The notes beneath the pieces were generated by a model. It saw only the letters and a list, made by a program, of their open reading frames with translations, was not told the origin of the DNA and ran no database searches. Positions 17,207 to 26,093 of a stretch of 64,000 nt of DNA are shown here, piece by piece (positions within the stretch are counted from its first letter, which is position 1; each line of letters opens with the position of its first letter). The DNA comes from Paenalicyclobacillus ferrooxydans (GTDB taxonomy: Bacteria; Bacillota; Bacilli; Alicyclobacillales; Alicyclobacillaceae), in contig NZ_LJCO01000079.1 of assembly GCF_001399675.1 (NCBI RefSeq), forward strand, positions 1 to 64,000, written 5' to 3'. The position numbers and the translations under genes were made by a program.

Positions 17207-17230
17207 TAGCTAATAGCGATTAGAGAGTAG
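17207..17230 (+). promoter_or_regulatory. HutP-binding RNA site: four UAG triplets at 7-nt intervals
   Basis: TAG occurs at 17207, 17214, 17221 and 17228, each separated by a 4-nt spacer. HutP of B. subtilis is established to bind UAG triplets separated by four nucleotides in the presence of L-histidine and Mg2+, preventing terminator formation. Two more UAGs with a 4-nt spacer (17340 and 17347) abut the terminator stem, resembling the second site in the known system. Position between promoter and terminator upstream of hutH, and the presence of hutP downstream, make the assignment strong. Confidence 0.75.
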
Positions 17231-17348
17231 CAGGTCAGATGACTTGTGAGGATCAGATTGTGGCTTGTTTCGAGGGATAGCTGGAACATGGTTCGTGTAA
17301 GGAATAGGATCACGGAATAGGATAACAGCCCACGGCGATTAGTTATTA

Positions 17349-17398
17349 GGGGGCTATACCAAGAAGCGCTTGTTTCTTGGTATAGCCCCCTTTGTTTT
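17349..17398 (+). terminator. Leader terminator of hutH, target of HutP antitermination
   Basis: A perfect 17-bp stem (arms 17349-17365 and 17374-17390, starting GGGGGCTATACC) has an 8-nt loop and is followed by TTTGTTTTTG. It would end both read-through from hutUIG and transcripts from the promoter at 17162 unless HutP binds the upstream UAG repeats. Confidence 0.88.
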
Positions 17399-17408
17399 TG
17401 AAGAGGTT

Positions 17409-17908
17409 GTGGCGACTTAACGAACCGCCTGAACGCGTACTAAGTCGGTACCGCCGACTTAACCATACCTAGCGGGATCTCATTGGCAGCGCTAAGTCGG
17501 TATCGCCGACTTAAGTCTCGAAAACAGAGGTGTTAAGTCGCCCGTGGCGACTTAACGAACCGTCTGAAGGCGTGCTAAGTCGGTACCACCGACTTAACCT
17601 GGCCTAGCGGGACCTCATTGGCAGCGCTAAGTCGCTGTCACCGACTTAAGTCTCGAAAACAGAGGTGTTAAGTCGCCCGTGGCGACTTAATGAACCGCCT
17701 GAACGCGTACTAAGTCGGTATCGCCGACTTAACCATACCTAGCGGGGCCTCATTGGCAGAGCTAAGTCGGTGTCACCGACTTAAGTCTCGAAAACAGAGG
17801 TGTTAAGTCGCCCGTGGCGACTTAACGAACCGTCTGAAGGCGTGCTAAGTCGGTATCGCCGACTTAACCGGGCCTAGCGGGACCTCATTGGCAGCGCTAA
17901 GTCGCTGC
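17409..17908. repeat. 135-bp palindromic tandem array A (about 3.7 copies)
   Basis: GGCGACTTAA recurs at 17411, 17546, 17681 and 17816, an exact 135-bp period. Each unit holds three ~23-bp imperfect palindromes built from TTAAGTCG/CGACTTAA arms (for example 17440-17462, 17492-17514, 17533-17555), separated by conserved non-palindromic spacers. The array lies between the hutH leader terminator and the hutH start, so it would be transcribed as a chain of about a dozen hairpins. A second array with the same period and the same arms, but different spacers, is at 36981-37988. Confidence 0.92.
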
Positions 17909-17977
17909 GACTCACTGAACGAGCCACCGGAACATCGTGGGGCATGCGGCGTTGAATATCGAGAGGAGACGACGAGA

Positions 17978-19498
17978 ATGACAATTCAATTGGATGGCAA
18001 CAGCTTAACGATAAAGCAGGTGGCGCAGGTGCTGTACCACAAAGAAACGGTCGAGATCGACCCGCAGGCTTGGGGACGGATCGCCGACAGCCGCGCTGTG
18101 GTTGAACGGAATGTGAGTGAAGGCAACGTCATTTATGGCGTGACGACAGGATTCGGGAAGTTTAGTGACGTCGTCATACCGGCCGCAGATGTGGAGGACC
18201 TACAGCTCAACCTCATCCGCAGCCATGCATCAGGAATTGGCGATCCGTTTTCTGAAACCGTAAGCCGCGCGATGCTCCTGCTCCGGGCGAACGCACTGGC
18301 GAAGGGGTATTCTGGTGTCCGGCGTGAAACTTTGCAACTGCTGGTCGACTGTCTAAATGAGGGGGTTCACCCCGTCATCCCGAGCCAAGGCTCTCTTGGT
18401 GCGAGTGGCGATCTCGCTCCTCTCGCACACCTGGCCTTGGTTCTGATTGGTGAGGGTGAGGCGATCTACCGCGGTGAGCGGATGTCCGGGAGACAGGCGC
18501 TGGATGCTGCAGGATTGCGGCCGATCCGTTTGAAAGCCAAAGAAGGCCTAGCGTTGATTAACGGGACCCAAGCGATGACGGCGGTAGGGGTGGTCGGGTA
18601 CCTCGAAGCAGCTCATCTGGCCGACTTCGCCGATCGTGTTGCAGCCCTGACATTAGAGAGCCTGCGCGGAATCGTGGATGCTTTCTACCCTGAAGCGCAC
18701 GCAGTTCGGCCGTATCCGGAACAACAAGAGGTGGCAACCCGCATACTTTCATATGTGGATGGCAGTCAATTAACCACACGACAAGGCGAACTTCGCGTTC
18801 AAGATGCGTACTCTCTGCGATGTATCCCTCAGGTACACGGTGCAGTGAGGCAGGTCTTAAACTATGTGAAAGAGAAACTTATGATTGAAATGAACGCAGC
18901 AACGGATAACCCGCTCATTTTCTCAGACACAGGGCACGTCATCTCGGGTGGAAACTTCCACGGGCAACCCATCGCCTTCGCCATGGACTTCCTTGGCATT
19001 GGGATGGCAGAAATTGCGAATATCTCTGAACGTAGAATTGAGCGGCTCGTTAATCCGCAACTGAACGACCTGCCTCCATTTTTGAGCCCGGAGCCTGGTC
19101 TGCAATCCGGGTTAATGATCACCCAGTATGCAGCCGCATCTCTCGTCTCTGAAAACAAGGTACTCGCGCATCCGGCAAGTGTCGACTCCATTCCTTCCTC
19201 GGCGAACCAGGAAGACCATGTGAGCATGGGAACGATTGCAGCGAGACACGCACAGCAAATCATCCAAAACAGTCGCCGCGTAATTGCCATCGAGGCCATC
19301 TGTGCCGCGCAGGCTGCATCTGTCAGAGGCGTGCAAAAGTTGGCTCCCAAGACGCGGGAACTTTACCAGCAGATTCGTGAAGTCGTTCCGGTGATTGAGA
19401 AGGATAGGGTGTTCTCGACAGACATTGAAAATTTGGCCGCATGGGTGAGAGATGCCGTGCAAAATGTTAATGTTGAGCTTGGAAGCACCGTTTCGTAG
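17978..19498 (+). CDS. hutH: Histidine ammonia-lyase
   Basis: A 506-residue protein, normal for HutH, which deaminates L-histidine to urocanate. The Ala142-Ser143-Gly144 triad that cyclises to the MIO prosthetic group is present in [16 protein letters not shown]. Other family blocks are [43 protein letters not shown] and [18 protein letters not shown] 17978 is preceded by GAGAGGAG. Unusually, hutH is the fourth hut gene here, separated from hutUIG by a promoter, HutP leader, terminator and repeat array, and followed by hutP. In B. subtilis the order is hutP-hutH-hutU-hutI-hutG. Confidence 0.97.
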   Translation: MTIQLDGNSLTIKQVAQVLYHKETVEIDPQAWGRIADSRAVVERNVSEGNVIYGVTTGFGKFSDVVIPAADVEDLQLNLIRSHASGIGDPFSETVSRAMLLLRANALAKGYSGVRRETLQLLVDCLNEGVHPVIPSQGSLGASGDLAPLAHLALVLIGEGEAIYRGERMSGRQALDAAGLRPIRLKAKEGLALINGTQAMTAVGVVGYLEAAHLADFADRVAALTLESLRGIVDAFYPEAHAVRPYPEQQEVATRILSYVDGSQLTTRQGELRVQDAYSLRCIPQVHGAVRQVLNYVKEKLMIEMNAATDNPLIFSDTGHVISGGNFHGQPIAFAMDFLGIGMAEIANISERRIERLVNPQLNDLPPFLSPEPGLQSGLMITQYAAASLVSENKVLAHPASVDSIPSSANQEDHVSMGTIAARHAQQIIQNSRRVIAIEAICAAQAASVRGVQKLAPKTRELYQQIREVVPVIEKDRVFSTDIENLAAWVRDAVQNVNVELGSTVS

Positions 19499-19688
19499 GC
19501 TGCCACCGCTTTCCACATAGGGGCACTTACAACAGGCTCGCGTAAGAGGAACTACTAAGTGGACTTTAACGAGGGCCTGAGAAAATACTTTACACTGAGG
19601 GTTCGGTTGAATCGTAGACCATCCTGATTTGACAATACACAGTCCCCACACGACAGGTCATTTCAATCGAGAGAAGTGTGATGAAAAC

Positions 19689-20135
19689 ATGGTCCCGCAG
19701 AATCAAATTGGGAAATCAGCAATGATGCTGGCGCTGTTCGGAGAGGGTGCCGATCAGATGGCATTGATGAAAACACTCGAGGACGATGGATTTTCGGTGA
19801 CCCTTGGGAAAATCGGGACCATGGAATCTCACAAAATTGTCGCGGCTGTAGAGACGGCAGCGAAGAAAAATGGGATTATCAGTTCAGAGCTTTATCGAGA
19901 AGAGCATGCCCTTTATCACGCTACAATGGAAGCCTTGCTTGGTGTAGGGCGCGGTGTGGCTTCGTTTGGCACCCAACTTCGGACTGTCGGACTCCGGTTT
20001 GCCATCGTTCGAGGGAGGCCGTACAGTAATCCGGAAGAAGGAGAATGGCTCGCCGTCGCCTTTTACGGGACCATTGGAGCCCCAGTGAAGGGGTTTGAAC
20101 ACGAAGCGCTCGGACTCGGTGTGAATCACATTTAA
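19689..20135 (+). CDS. hutP: HutP, histidine-responsive RNA-binding antiterminator
   Basis: A 148-residue protein, the same size as B. subtilis HutP. It contains the HutP hallmarks IGKSAMMLALFGE, GKIGTMESHKIVAAVETAAKKNGII, REEHALYHATMEALLGV, TVGLRFAIVRGRP and the C-terminal EGEWLAVAFYGTIGAPVKG ending EALGLGVNHI. HutP hexamers bind L-histidine, Mg2+ and UAG-triplet RNA. Its likely target is the triplet cluster at 17207-17230 upstream of hutH. ATG 19689 is chosen from the family length; the upstream frame has only a TTG without a ribosome binding site. It is transcribed with hutH and ends 57 bp before a fused permease gene that may belong to the same transcript. Confidence 0.95.
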   Translation: MVPQNQIGKSAMMLALFGEGADQMALMKTLEDDGFSVTLGKIGTMESHKIVAAVETAAKKNGIISSELYREEHALYHATMEALLGVGRGVASFGTQLRTVGLRFAIVRGRPYSNPEEGEWLAVAFYGTIGAPVKGFEHEALGLGVNHI

Positions 20136-20192
20136 GTGAATTATAGTGATTGAGTCCGTAAGCCTCAGTGTCGTGTGATAAGGAGAGATGTT

Positions 20193-22199
20193 TTGAAACG
20201 GGTTGTACGCGGGTTACCTTATCTGTTTGTCGTATTGATCGTTCTTTTGATCGTGGAATTCCCTCACGGACTGATTCGTCCAAATACATCGTCCTCTCAG
20301 CAACCAGTTGCTGCCTTTCATTGGGCACAATACAGCCAGAACATGGCGAACCTGCTGCATGGACTTATCACATGCTCACTTGGAAGGACACTTTCTACGG
20401 GCGATCCGATTCCACCGTTAATCTTGAAAACTGCCTGGCAGAGTATTGCCTTGATGAGCCTTGCTATGCTCTTCGTGTTGCTTATCGGGATCAGCAAAGG
20501 GATCTATGACGGCCTGCAAAGTTCCAGAAAGAGTACAGGTTTTGTTGTATCGACCAGCATTCAGTGGGTGCTGGAGGCACTGCCGAGTTTTTTCATTATC
20601 ATCAGCTGCGTTACGCTCAGTTTCTGGATCCAAGCACGGTACCACACACAGATTTACCTGATTGGGGCCACTTCCTTTTGGGCCGGTGTCGTGTTTCCAG
20701 CGGTTATCCTAGCACTCGCGCCCATCTTCACCATGTCGCGCTACGTGCGTAACGCGGTAGAAGCACAGTATGGACAACCCTACCTTGTGACGGCTCATGC
20801 GAAGGGCTTGAGTCAGTTCAAGGTGATAATCCGGCATTTACTACCCAATTGTCTCGCTACGGTACGGATGGTTCTCGTTCCTGTACTGGCGTCAGTTTTT
20901 TCAGGTCTCATTTTGATTGAATATCTCTTGTACCAGCACGGCTTGATGTTCGGCTTGTTTGACGCCATGGGAAACGATGGTGCTGCTCCAAGTTATGGTC
21001 GACCGTACCTTCAGCAAGGTATCTTCTATTCGGATTTCAATAACTTTGACAGAAATCTTGTCCTCGGGTACCTGTTTGCTTTGGTAATCGTCTTCTTTCT
21101 CTTTTACTTTCTCATCAGAGGCATGTTGCTTTTGTTGGGAGATCGGTCTGTTGCCAACCCATATGGGAGCATCCTTCGAGATTCCGCTGAGGCGAACGGC
21201 AGAGATTGGCGTGGTCTCGTCGGGATCAGTATGATCGCGCTTCTAGTTCTTGCTGCGATCCTGGCCAATCATCTTGGCCTGCCGAGTCCCAATAAAATCG
21301 ATGCCATTCATATCTCTGGAGACCAGATGACGACACCACCATTTCCTCCGTCACCAGGACACTTACTTGGGACGGATGCAGTTGGACGTGACCTCTTGAG
21401 CCGTGCGCTGCACTTTACGTTACCGACCTTTTATTACGTTGGAATAACCGCGCTGATTACCGTTGCGGCAGGAGCTGTTCTTGGTACTCTGTCATCCGTG
21501 GCAGGATGGCGCTGGGTGCGGCTTGTGGTGAATACATGGAATGGCTGGGTTACGGTTATGCCTGGGCTGTTGGGTGCCTTACTGATCCTGGAGATCCCGA
21601 CGGTGTACTTTGCAGGGCTGCACATGCTTCCGAACGGAAATTCATTTTATTGGAGTCCCGTCCGATCCGTGATTGTTCTTCTTGTCCTCGGTGTACTCGA
21701 GTGTGGTAAGGTTGCTTTCACCGTTCAGCACGTGATGGACGACGCGCTGAGTAAATCGTATATGGAGGCAGCCGTCATTGTCGGGAATTGCAGGTGGAGT
21801 GCATTTCGACTGCACCTGCGCAGAACTCTAATGGAGTCCGTGATCGAACAAGTCCTCGTTGAATTTAACCAGATTCTCGTGCTGATTGCGGTGTTAGGTT
21901 ATTTTCAACTTAACCTTCGTCCTGCGTGGGAAAAGATCGGATGGGGGACATGGATCTTCACTGATACTTCGCATGACCTGGGCGGGCTGTTCTCGCAAAA
22001 CGCACACGATTTCTTATCTGCACCGTGGGTATTGCTGGCACCTGCGCTGTTTGTGGCATGGAGCGTTTTCAGCTTGAACCTCATCTTGGAGTCAATTCAC
22101 AGACGATTGAACACCATGCCGAGGAGGTCATACGCTCGGCAACCTCAAGCAATTGGAGATGGCACGAGCATCTCAAGCGCAGGGCCAAGCATAGATTAG
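20193..22199 (+). CDS. Fused DppB-DppC-like ABC transporter permease (copy 1)
   Basis: A 668-residue membrane protein in which two peptide/nickel-type permease subunits are joined. The N-terminal half (about 1-320) has the DppB-type EAA loop LVTAHAKGLSQFKVIIRHLLPN and a long periplasmic segment. The C-terminal half (about 350-645) has the DppC-type entry motif FPPSPGHLLGTDAVGRDLLSR and an EAA loop YMEAAVIVGNCRWSAFRLHL. Normally these are separate genes forming a heterodimer. No ATPase or binding-protein gene is nearby. TTG 20193 is chosen because AAGGAGAG lies six bases upstream; an in-frame GTG at 20175 precedes that site. It follows hutP by 57 bp, so histidine-peptide import is possible but unproven. 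A paralogue lies at 26094-28127. Confidence 0.85.
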   Translation: MKRVVRGLPYLFVVLIVLLIVEFPHGLIRPNTSSSQQPVAAFHWAQYSQNMANLLHGLITCSLGRTLSTGDPIPPLILKTAWQSIALMSLAMLFVLLIGISKGIYDGLQSSRKSTGFVVSTSIQWVLEALPSFFIIISCVTLSFWIQARYHTQIYLIGATSFWAGVVFPAVILALAPIFTMSRYVRNAVEAQYGQPYLVTAHAKGLSQFKVIIRHLLPNCLATVRMVLVPVLASVFSGLILIEYLLYQHGLMFGLFDAMGNDGAAPSYGRPYLQQGIFYSDFNNFDRNLVLGYLFALVIVFFLFYFLIRGMLLLLGDRSVANPYGSILRDSAEANGRDWRGLVGISMIALLVLAAILANHLGLPSPNKIDAIHISGDQMTTPPFPPSPGHLLGTDAVGRDLLSRALHFTLPTFYYVGITALITVAAGAVLGTLSSVAGWRWVRLVVNTWNGWVTVMPGLLGALLILEIPTVYFAGLHMLPNGNSFYWSPVRSVIVLLVLGVLECGKVAFTVQHVMDDALSKSYMEAAVIVGNCRWSAFRLHLRRTLMESVIEQVLVEFNQILVLIAVLGYFQLNLRPAWEKIGWGTWIFTDTSHDLGGLFSQNAHDFLSAPWVLLAPALFVAWSVFSLNLILESIHRRLNTMPRRSYARQPQAIGDGTSISSAGPSID

Positions 22200-22260
22200 T
22201 TCTCTCGTTGGCAATTCCAAACCGTCTGCGGATGGATGTTGGAATATCGTTAGCTTTAAC

Positions 22261-22320
22261 GATGGTCTTACCGATGGTCTTACCGATGGTCTTACCGATG
22301 GTCTTACCGATGGCTTTATC
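22261..22320. repeat. 12-bp tandem repeat (5 copies)
   Basis: GATGGTCTTACC is repeated at 22261, 22273, 22285 and 22297, with a degenerate fifth copy at 22309. It lies between the permease stop and the end of the convergent small gene, and no hairpin is formed. Confidence 0.8.
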
Positions 22321-22342
22321 GGTGAGCTGCTAGCCCTTTGAA

Positions 22343-22633
22343 TTAAGGATGGAGTGGTGTGTACAACGTCCGCTCACGCCTCTCCAACAGTGGGACGATG
22401 CTGTCGAGTACAATGCGCTTAAAATACGGAGTTTCAGAGTGCTTTGCGAGCGCCGCCTCATCTTCATATTGTTCGAAGAGCAAGAAAGAATCGGGATCAT
22501 CCTCAGACCGGTTAACAAGGTAGTGGATGCACCCTTGTTCTTGCTGGACGAGGCTCATCATTTCGCGCAACAAGGATTCAACCTGATCTGCGGTGCCAGC
22601 CTTGCATTGATATTTTGCAGTCAGTACAACCAA
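22343..22633 (-). CDS. Antibiotic-biosynthesis-monooxygenase (ABM) domain protein
   Basis: A 96-residue ferredoxin-like-fold protein. It starts LVVLTAKYQCKAGTADQVE and continues LREMMSLVQQEQGCIHYLVNR, DDPDSFLLFEQYEDEAALAKH and SETPYFKRIV. This is the typical pattern of the YgiN/ABM family (quinol monooxygenases, heme-degrading or stress proteins). The HYxV..s.dDP..FLL.E.w core is clear. The TTG at 22633 is chosen because GGAGG lies eight bases upstream; the longer frame upstream is low-complexity and Thr/Lys-rich without a start signal. It is convergent with the permease. Substrate unknown. Confidence 0.8.
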   Translation of the reverse strand: MVVLTAKYQCKAGTADQVESLLREMMSLVQQEQGCIHYLVNRSEDDPDSFLLFEQYEDEAALAKHSETPYFKRIVLDSIVPLLERRERTLYTPLHP

Positions 22634-22957
22634 CGTACATTCCTCCGTGTTTGATTTGCTGGTTATGTGTGTTTTGGTTTTGGGCTGCATGTATTGTTTC
22701 GGGCCGCGTGTTGGGCTGCATGTTTCGATTTTCGTTTTCCGTGTTGTGCGTGTTTTACACGTATTTGTGATTGGTTTACGGATTACAGTTGTTGTTACCA
22801 GTATAAAGTTTGGCGTGCACCATAACAAACTACATGTTAAGCCGGTCGGGGCCTTACGCTGTCGCTTAGCATGGTCGGGCAAAAATTTCACAATGACACC
22901 CAAAGATAATGAAGGGTATAGTGAGAGGAGATAACTGATAGACAGGACTGATTTACG
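22634..22957. other. Intergenic region, strongly T/G-biased on the plus strand
   Basis: No gene. From about 22650 to 22800 the plus strand is unusually rich in T and G (runs such as TGTGTTTTGGTTTTGGGC), so the minus-strand leader of the ABM gene is A/C-rich and probably unstructured. A minus-strand promoter lies at 22800-22828. Confidence 0.4.
22800..22828 (-). promoter_or_regulatory. Promoter for the ABM-domain gene
   Basis: On the minus strand TTGTTA (22828-22823) and TATACT (22805-22800) are separated by 17 bp. The predicted start near 22793 gives a leader of about 160 nt before the gene. Confidence 0.45.
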
Positions 22958-24331
22958 ATGACCACATCCACAGCAGTCTCCATCATACTGGCGGCGTTCC
23001 TCTTATACCGTGTTTTAATGCGTACGCGATTCAGGGGAATACTGACTCGATACATCCGGAAGATCCGCCAATCCAAGATCACCGAACTCAAGCGAAAAAG
23101 GGAATTTGCCCAAATTTCAGCCCTGTACCGGAAGCGCGCATTGAGGGCTTCGCGCCCGTACTTGAAGAAAAATTTGCTTGGACTTGCCGCACTGTGGGAT
23201 CACGATACGCAAACGGCTGTCGGGTTACTCGAACAATCTGCAGCTGGCATCGTGGGAACTCAAAACCAGCGTACGGTGAATAACAACCTTGCCATTGCGT
23301 ATCTACAGGCAGGAAGGTATCAAGATGCCCTTGAACTGCTCAATGAACAAAGGCGTAACGGGTATGTTCTTATTGTGCCTTACGTATTTGCACTGCTGAC
23401 GAATCGAAAACGAGATGAAGCCAAGGAGTTCTACGCTGTTCATTCATTGAGCGATCCGATGGAAGCTGAAGGCATACGCGTCCTGCTCAGTTTCGATCCG
23501 ACTGACCCGACAACCTTGGACAATGTTCGAGAACTGCTAGATAATCAGGTGTTTTGGCTGTATGAAGGTGTAGTTCGCCAATTGATTCAAAATTGGGATC
23601 TGGAAAGTTTTTTTGCACGCAATGAGCGGTATGAGATTCTTTTAGCGCAAGGCAAGAAACTGCTTGCCTACCTAGACACGGAGCCGAGACTGTTCTCGAG
23701 TCCGCAACTGCGTTGGTTTCGTACAATCGTCTCGAAAATTGTTCCGGAAATTGGGACGTATCGCGGTTGTGCCAGTCTGTTTGGGATCATCTTTGGGATC
23801 GAACGCTTTGTTTTAGAATTGCCGATGGAGCCAGAGTGGGTAGCTGAAGCACAATCATTCTGGGCTCGTCTCATCTACACATTCTCTCGAACGGTAGACT
23901 TGTCAGCGAATGATCTTCCGATTGAAAGGGCAAGACTCCGGTCACTTCTGCCATCTGACGCAGTGGCGGTGTTGGGAGAACGACATCCGCGATGTGAGCT
24001 CTACGTGTCGAAGTTGACTGGGGTGGCGATTCGCGTGGAGCAAATTTACGATGCGCGCGGTATTCACAGCTACGTTGATCTGCTCGCGAAACCACACGCT
24101 GAAGCGCTCCAGGAGGTGTTACAACCTCTGGCACGGCTCCTTGGCCCTAGCCCAGGTACCGAGATGGTACTCGAACCGTTCATCTTCAACTTGGTCTGCT
24201 ATCCAGAAAGAGTCGCTCCAAGTGATGTTCAAGAGATGTTAATGCAGTTGCCAACGCATGAGTCGCGTGTGCTTTCAGATTTGGGTCTCAATGCAGAGCA
24301 AGTGCGTGAACTCCACAGTGCGATTCAGTAG
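22958..24331 (+). CDS. Membrane-anchored TPR-like protein of unknown function
   Basis: A 457-residue protein with one N-terminal transmembrane segment (about 3-20) followed by a basic stretch (RTRFRGILTRYIRKIRQSK), so the bulk is predicted cytosolic. Residues about 75-200 show paired helices with TPR-like spacing (TVNNNLAIAYLQAGRYQDALELLNEQRRNG). The rest is helical and of no family I recognise. Such proteins act as scaffolds, but partners are unknown. The ribosome binding site (AGGACTG) is modest. It lies between the two fused permease paralogues and converges with the Rok-like gene. Confidence 0.7.
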   Translation: MTTSTAVSIILAAFLLYRVLMRTRFRGILTRYIRKIRQSKITELKRKREFAQISALYRKRALRASRPYLKKNLLGLAALWDHDTQTAVGLLEQSAAGIVGTQNQRTVNNNLAIAYLQAGRYQDALELLNEQRRNGYVLIVPYVFALLTNRKRDEAKEFYAVHSLSDPMEAEGIRVLLSFDPTDPTTLDNVRELLDNQVFWLYEGVVRQLIQNWDLESFFARNERYEILLAQGKKLLAYLDTEPRLFSSPQLRWFRTIVSKIVPEIGTYRGCASLFGIIFGIERFVLELPMEPEWVAEAQSFWARLIYTFSRTVDLSANDLPIERARLRSLLPSDAVAVLGERHPRCELYVSKLTGVAIRVEQIYDARGIHSYVDLLAKPHAEALQEVLQPLARLLGPSPGTEMVLEPFIFNLVCYPERVAPSDVQEMLMQLPTHESRVLSDLGLNAEQVRELHSAIQ

Positions 24332-24340
24332 GGCTTCCTG

Positions 24341-24372
24341 AAAAAAGCTCGCCATCTGAATGTGGCGAGCTT
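24341..24372 (-). terminator. Rho-independent terminator, mainly for the Rok-like gene
   Basis: A 10-bp stem (AAGCTCGCCA / TGGCGAGCTT, 8-nt loop) is followed on the minus strand by six T. On the plus strand it is followed by CTGTGTTG, so it may also terminate the TPR-like gene. Confidence 0.75.
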
Positions 24373-24412
24373 CTGTGTTGTTTGCATCGGTATGTTGAGT
24401 GTTCGGCTCGGT

Positions 24413-25609
24413 TTAGCGGGAGACGGCCTGATATGCGTATACACCTCTGCCTGTACGCTGGATTTGTCCATTTGATCGGTCCATGAAGCTTTTAATCTTT
24501 GCAGAAGGATTACTGCCCCAATGTACATCTTGGATCAGGTTTGGGAGTTCGGACGTTTTCACTGGACGACCTAATTTTCTCAGGGCTTCGATCACGAGCC
24601 GGCCTTCCTCATACACGCGCCCTCGGTGCCGAGAGCCTCGATCTCGATCGGAAGGAACCGACACACTGTACGCACTTTCACGTCGTTCACGCTGTGTCTG
24701 TTGGTAAAGGAGTTCGGCCTCCTCGAGGGCCAACTCATCACCTTCATCCAATCCCTCAGCGTCCGTTTCATTGAGCGGATCCGATTCGGTAAGTGTGGCC
24801 TCTTCATGGGTAACAATCGTCGCGTCCACAACAAAGCTTGCAACATCTTCAGCAAACTGCTCTTGTGGGACATTATCTGTAGCTTGCTTGATTGCTTCAG
24901 GAGAGGTTCCCACACTATCCACGGCCTCGGCAGTTCCGGCAGCCCCACTCATTTCTGCAGTTTCAGCGGCATCAGAGGAGGTTCCCTCACTAACGACTTC
25001 AGCAGTTCCGGCAGCTACACTTATTTCTACGATTTCAGCGGATGCCAAAGTTCCTGTAGTCCCACCGACCTCATAGTCCCCGGTATCCGCAAGAGATTCG
25101 TGTTGTGCTGCCTGGTTGACTGAAGTGGGAACTGTTTGATTTTCATGTTCCTGAGGGTTGACATTCTGGTTAACGAATTTGGTTGAAAGTTCTTCTAACA
25201 TATGTTCCATGTATGTTGTCATCACAGTCTCAATCTGTCCACTGATGACAGTCTCGAAGTTTGAAGTGCGCTCTTCTATCTCGTGTTGAAAGTTTAAGAC
25301 CATGTCTCTCATCTTGCGTTCAATCGCTCGTTCGACAATATCAGGCAATGATTTGGCGATAGCCGCTTCTACAGCCGACGAAAAGATCAGAGAGAAGGTT
25401 TGCAGCCCTTCTTGTGTAAACGTGGCTGCCACGTCTTGCTGTCTCATATTTGGCCGCGGGGAAGACTGTCGTTGCCGATGGTCCGGGCGATGGTCGTTTG
25501 AACGTGTATAGTTTCTCGAAACGGGAGGTTGTTGTACATTGTCTTGAGGATCTACATCGGTAAACGGAGGTTGATTGCTCCGAAAGGGTTGGCCCTGGGT
25601 CCATGTCAT
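24413..25609 (-). CDS. Large Rok-like protein: coiled coil, acidic linker, C-terminal winged helix
   Basis: A 398-residue protein. Residues 1-60 are polar and Gln/Asn/Arg-rich. About 65-165 are predicted helical/coiled-coil (VERAIERKMRDMVLNFQHEI). About 165-300 form a repetitive acidic linker with AGTAE-type repeats. About 325-398 form a compact winged-helix-like domain (LRKLGRPVKTSELPNLI, NPSAKIKSFMD, IQRTGRGVYAY). The order of oligomerisation coil, disordered linker and C-terminal DNA-binding domain, and the resemblance of the last domain to that of B. subtilis Rok (A+T-rich DNA binding), suggest a nucleoid-associated or silencing protein. It is roughly twice the size of Rok, so the assignment is inference. 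ATG 25609 has AGGAG eight bases upstream. Confidence 0.6.
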   Translation of the reverse strand: MTWTQGQPFRSNQPPFTDVDPQDNVQQPPVSRNYTRSNDHRPDHRQRQSSPRPNMRQQDVAATFTQEGLQTFSLIFSSAVEAAIAKSLPDIVERAIERKMRDMVLNFQHEIEERTSNFETVISGQIETVMTTYMEHMLEELSTKFVNQNVNPQEHENQTVPTSVNQAAQHESLADTGDYEVGGTTGTLASAEIVEISVAAGTAEVVSEGTSSDAAETAEMSGAAGTAEAVDSVGTSPEAIKQATDNVPQEQFAEDVASFVVDATIVTHEEATLTESDPLNETDAEGLDEGDELALEEAELLYQQTQRERRESAYSVSVPSDRDRGSRHRGRVYEEGRLVIEALRKLGRPVKTSELPNLIQDVHWGSNPSAKIKSFMDRSNGQIQRTGRGVYAYQAVSR

Positions 25610-26093
25610 GATATCCGCTCCTAACGTCGGTCGTTTCATCTCACAGTTTGGTGTTCAGTATATAGATTTGCCAAAGCAAAGACTATCGAAACTTGACAGT
25701 CAAATGGCGTGTTCGCAATCAGATTCTTGGTTCTTGTGTCGGCAAATGACGAAAGTGCGCGACTGCATGACTGCACGACTCGAATCGGATTGCAGAATCG
25801 GATTGCATCAGATGCATTCTATGTGTGTGGGCTGAATCGTGTTCTTGGTGTGGGATCTCGTCAGATCGGGAATCTCCGTGTGTTCGTATGGCCGAGTGTA
25901 TTGCGGCGGGCCGCCCCGCTTGTAGAGGAATGCTGATTTAGAAGGGAAAGTGTTTACTTCAACAGCCTGTTTAAGATAACATTACACGATTTTCAGGATT
26001 TCGCAAGGTGGTCCACAAGTCTGCTATACTTTGGATGTTATTGAAGTTTTCGGTTCGTGTTGACAGCCAGATTTGCAGAGAGGAGAACCTTCG
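25610..26093. other. Intergenic region with short direct repeats and a promoter
   Basis: No gene was found. Short direct repeats (GACTGCAT/GACTGCAC, then two 13-bp copies of GAATCGGATTGCA near 25784-25810) occupy the middle. An extended -10 element TGCTATACT at 26022-26030, about 64 bp before the permease start, is the likely promoter of the downstream gene, though its -35 is poor. Confidence 0.4.

Noticed and set aside
19112-19651. A 179-codon minus-strand frame over the end of hutH
   Set aside because: It lies antisense to the strongly supported hutH and has no family similarity or start signal.
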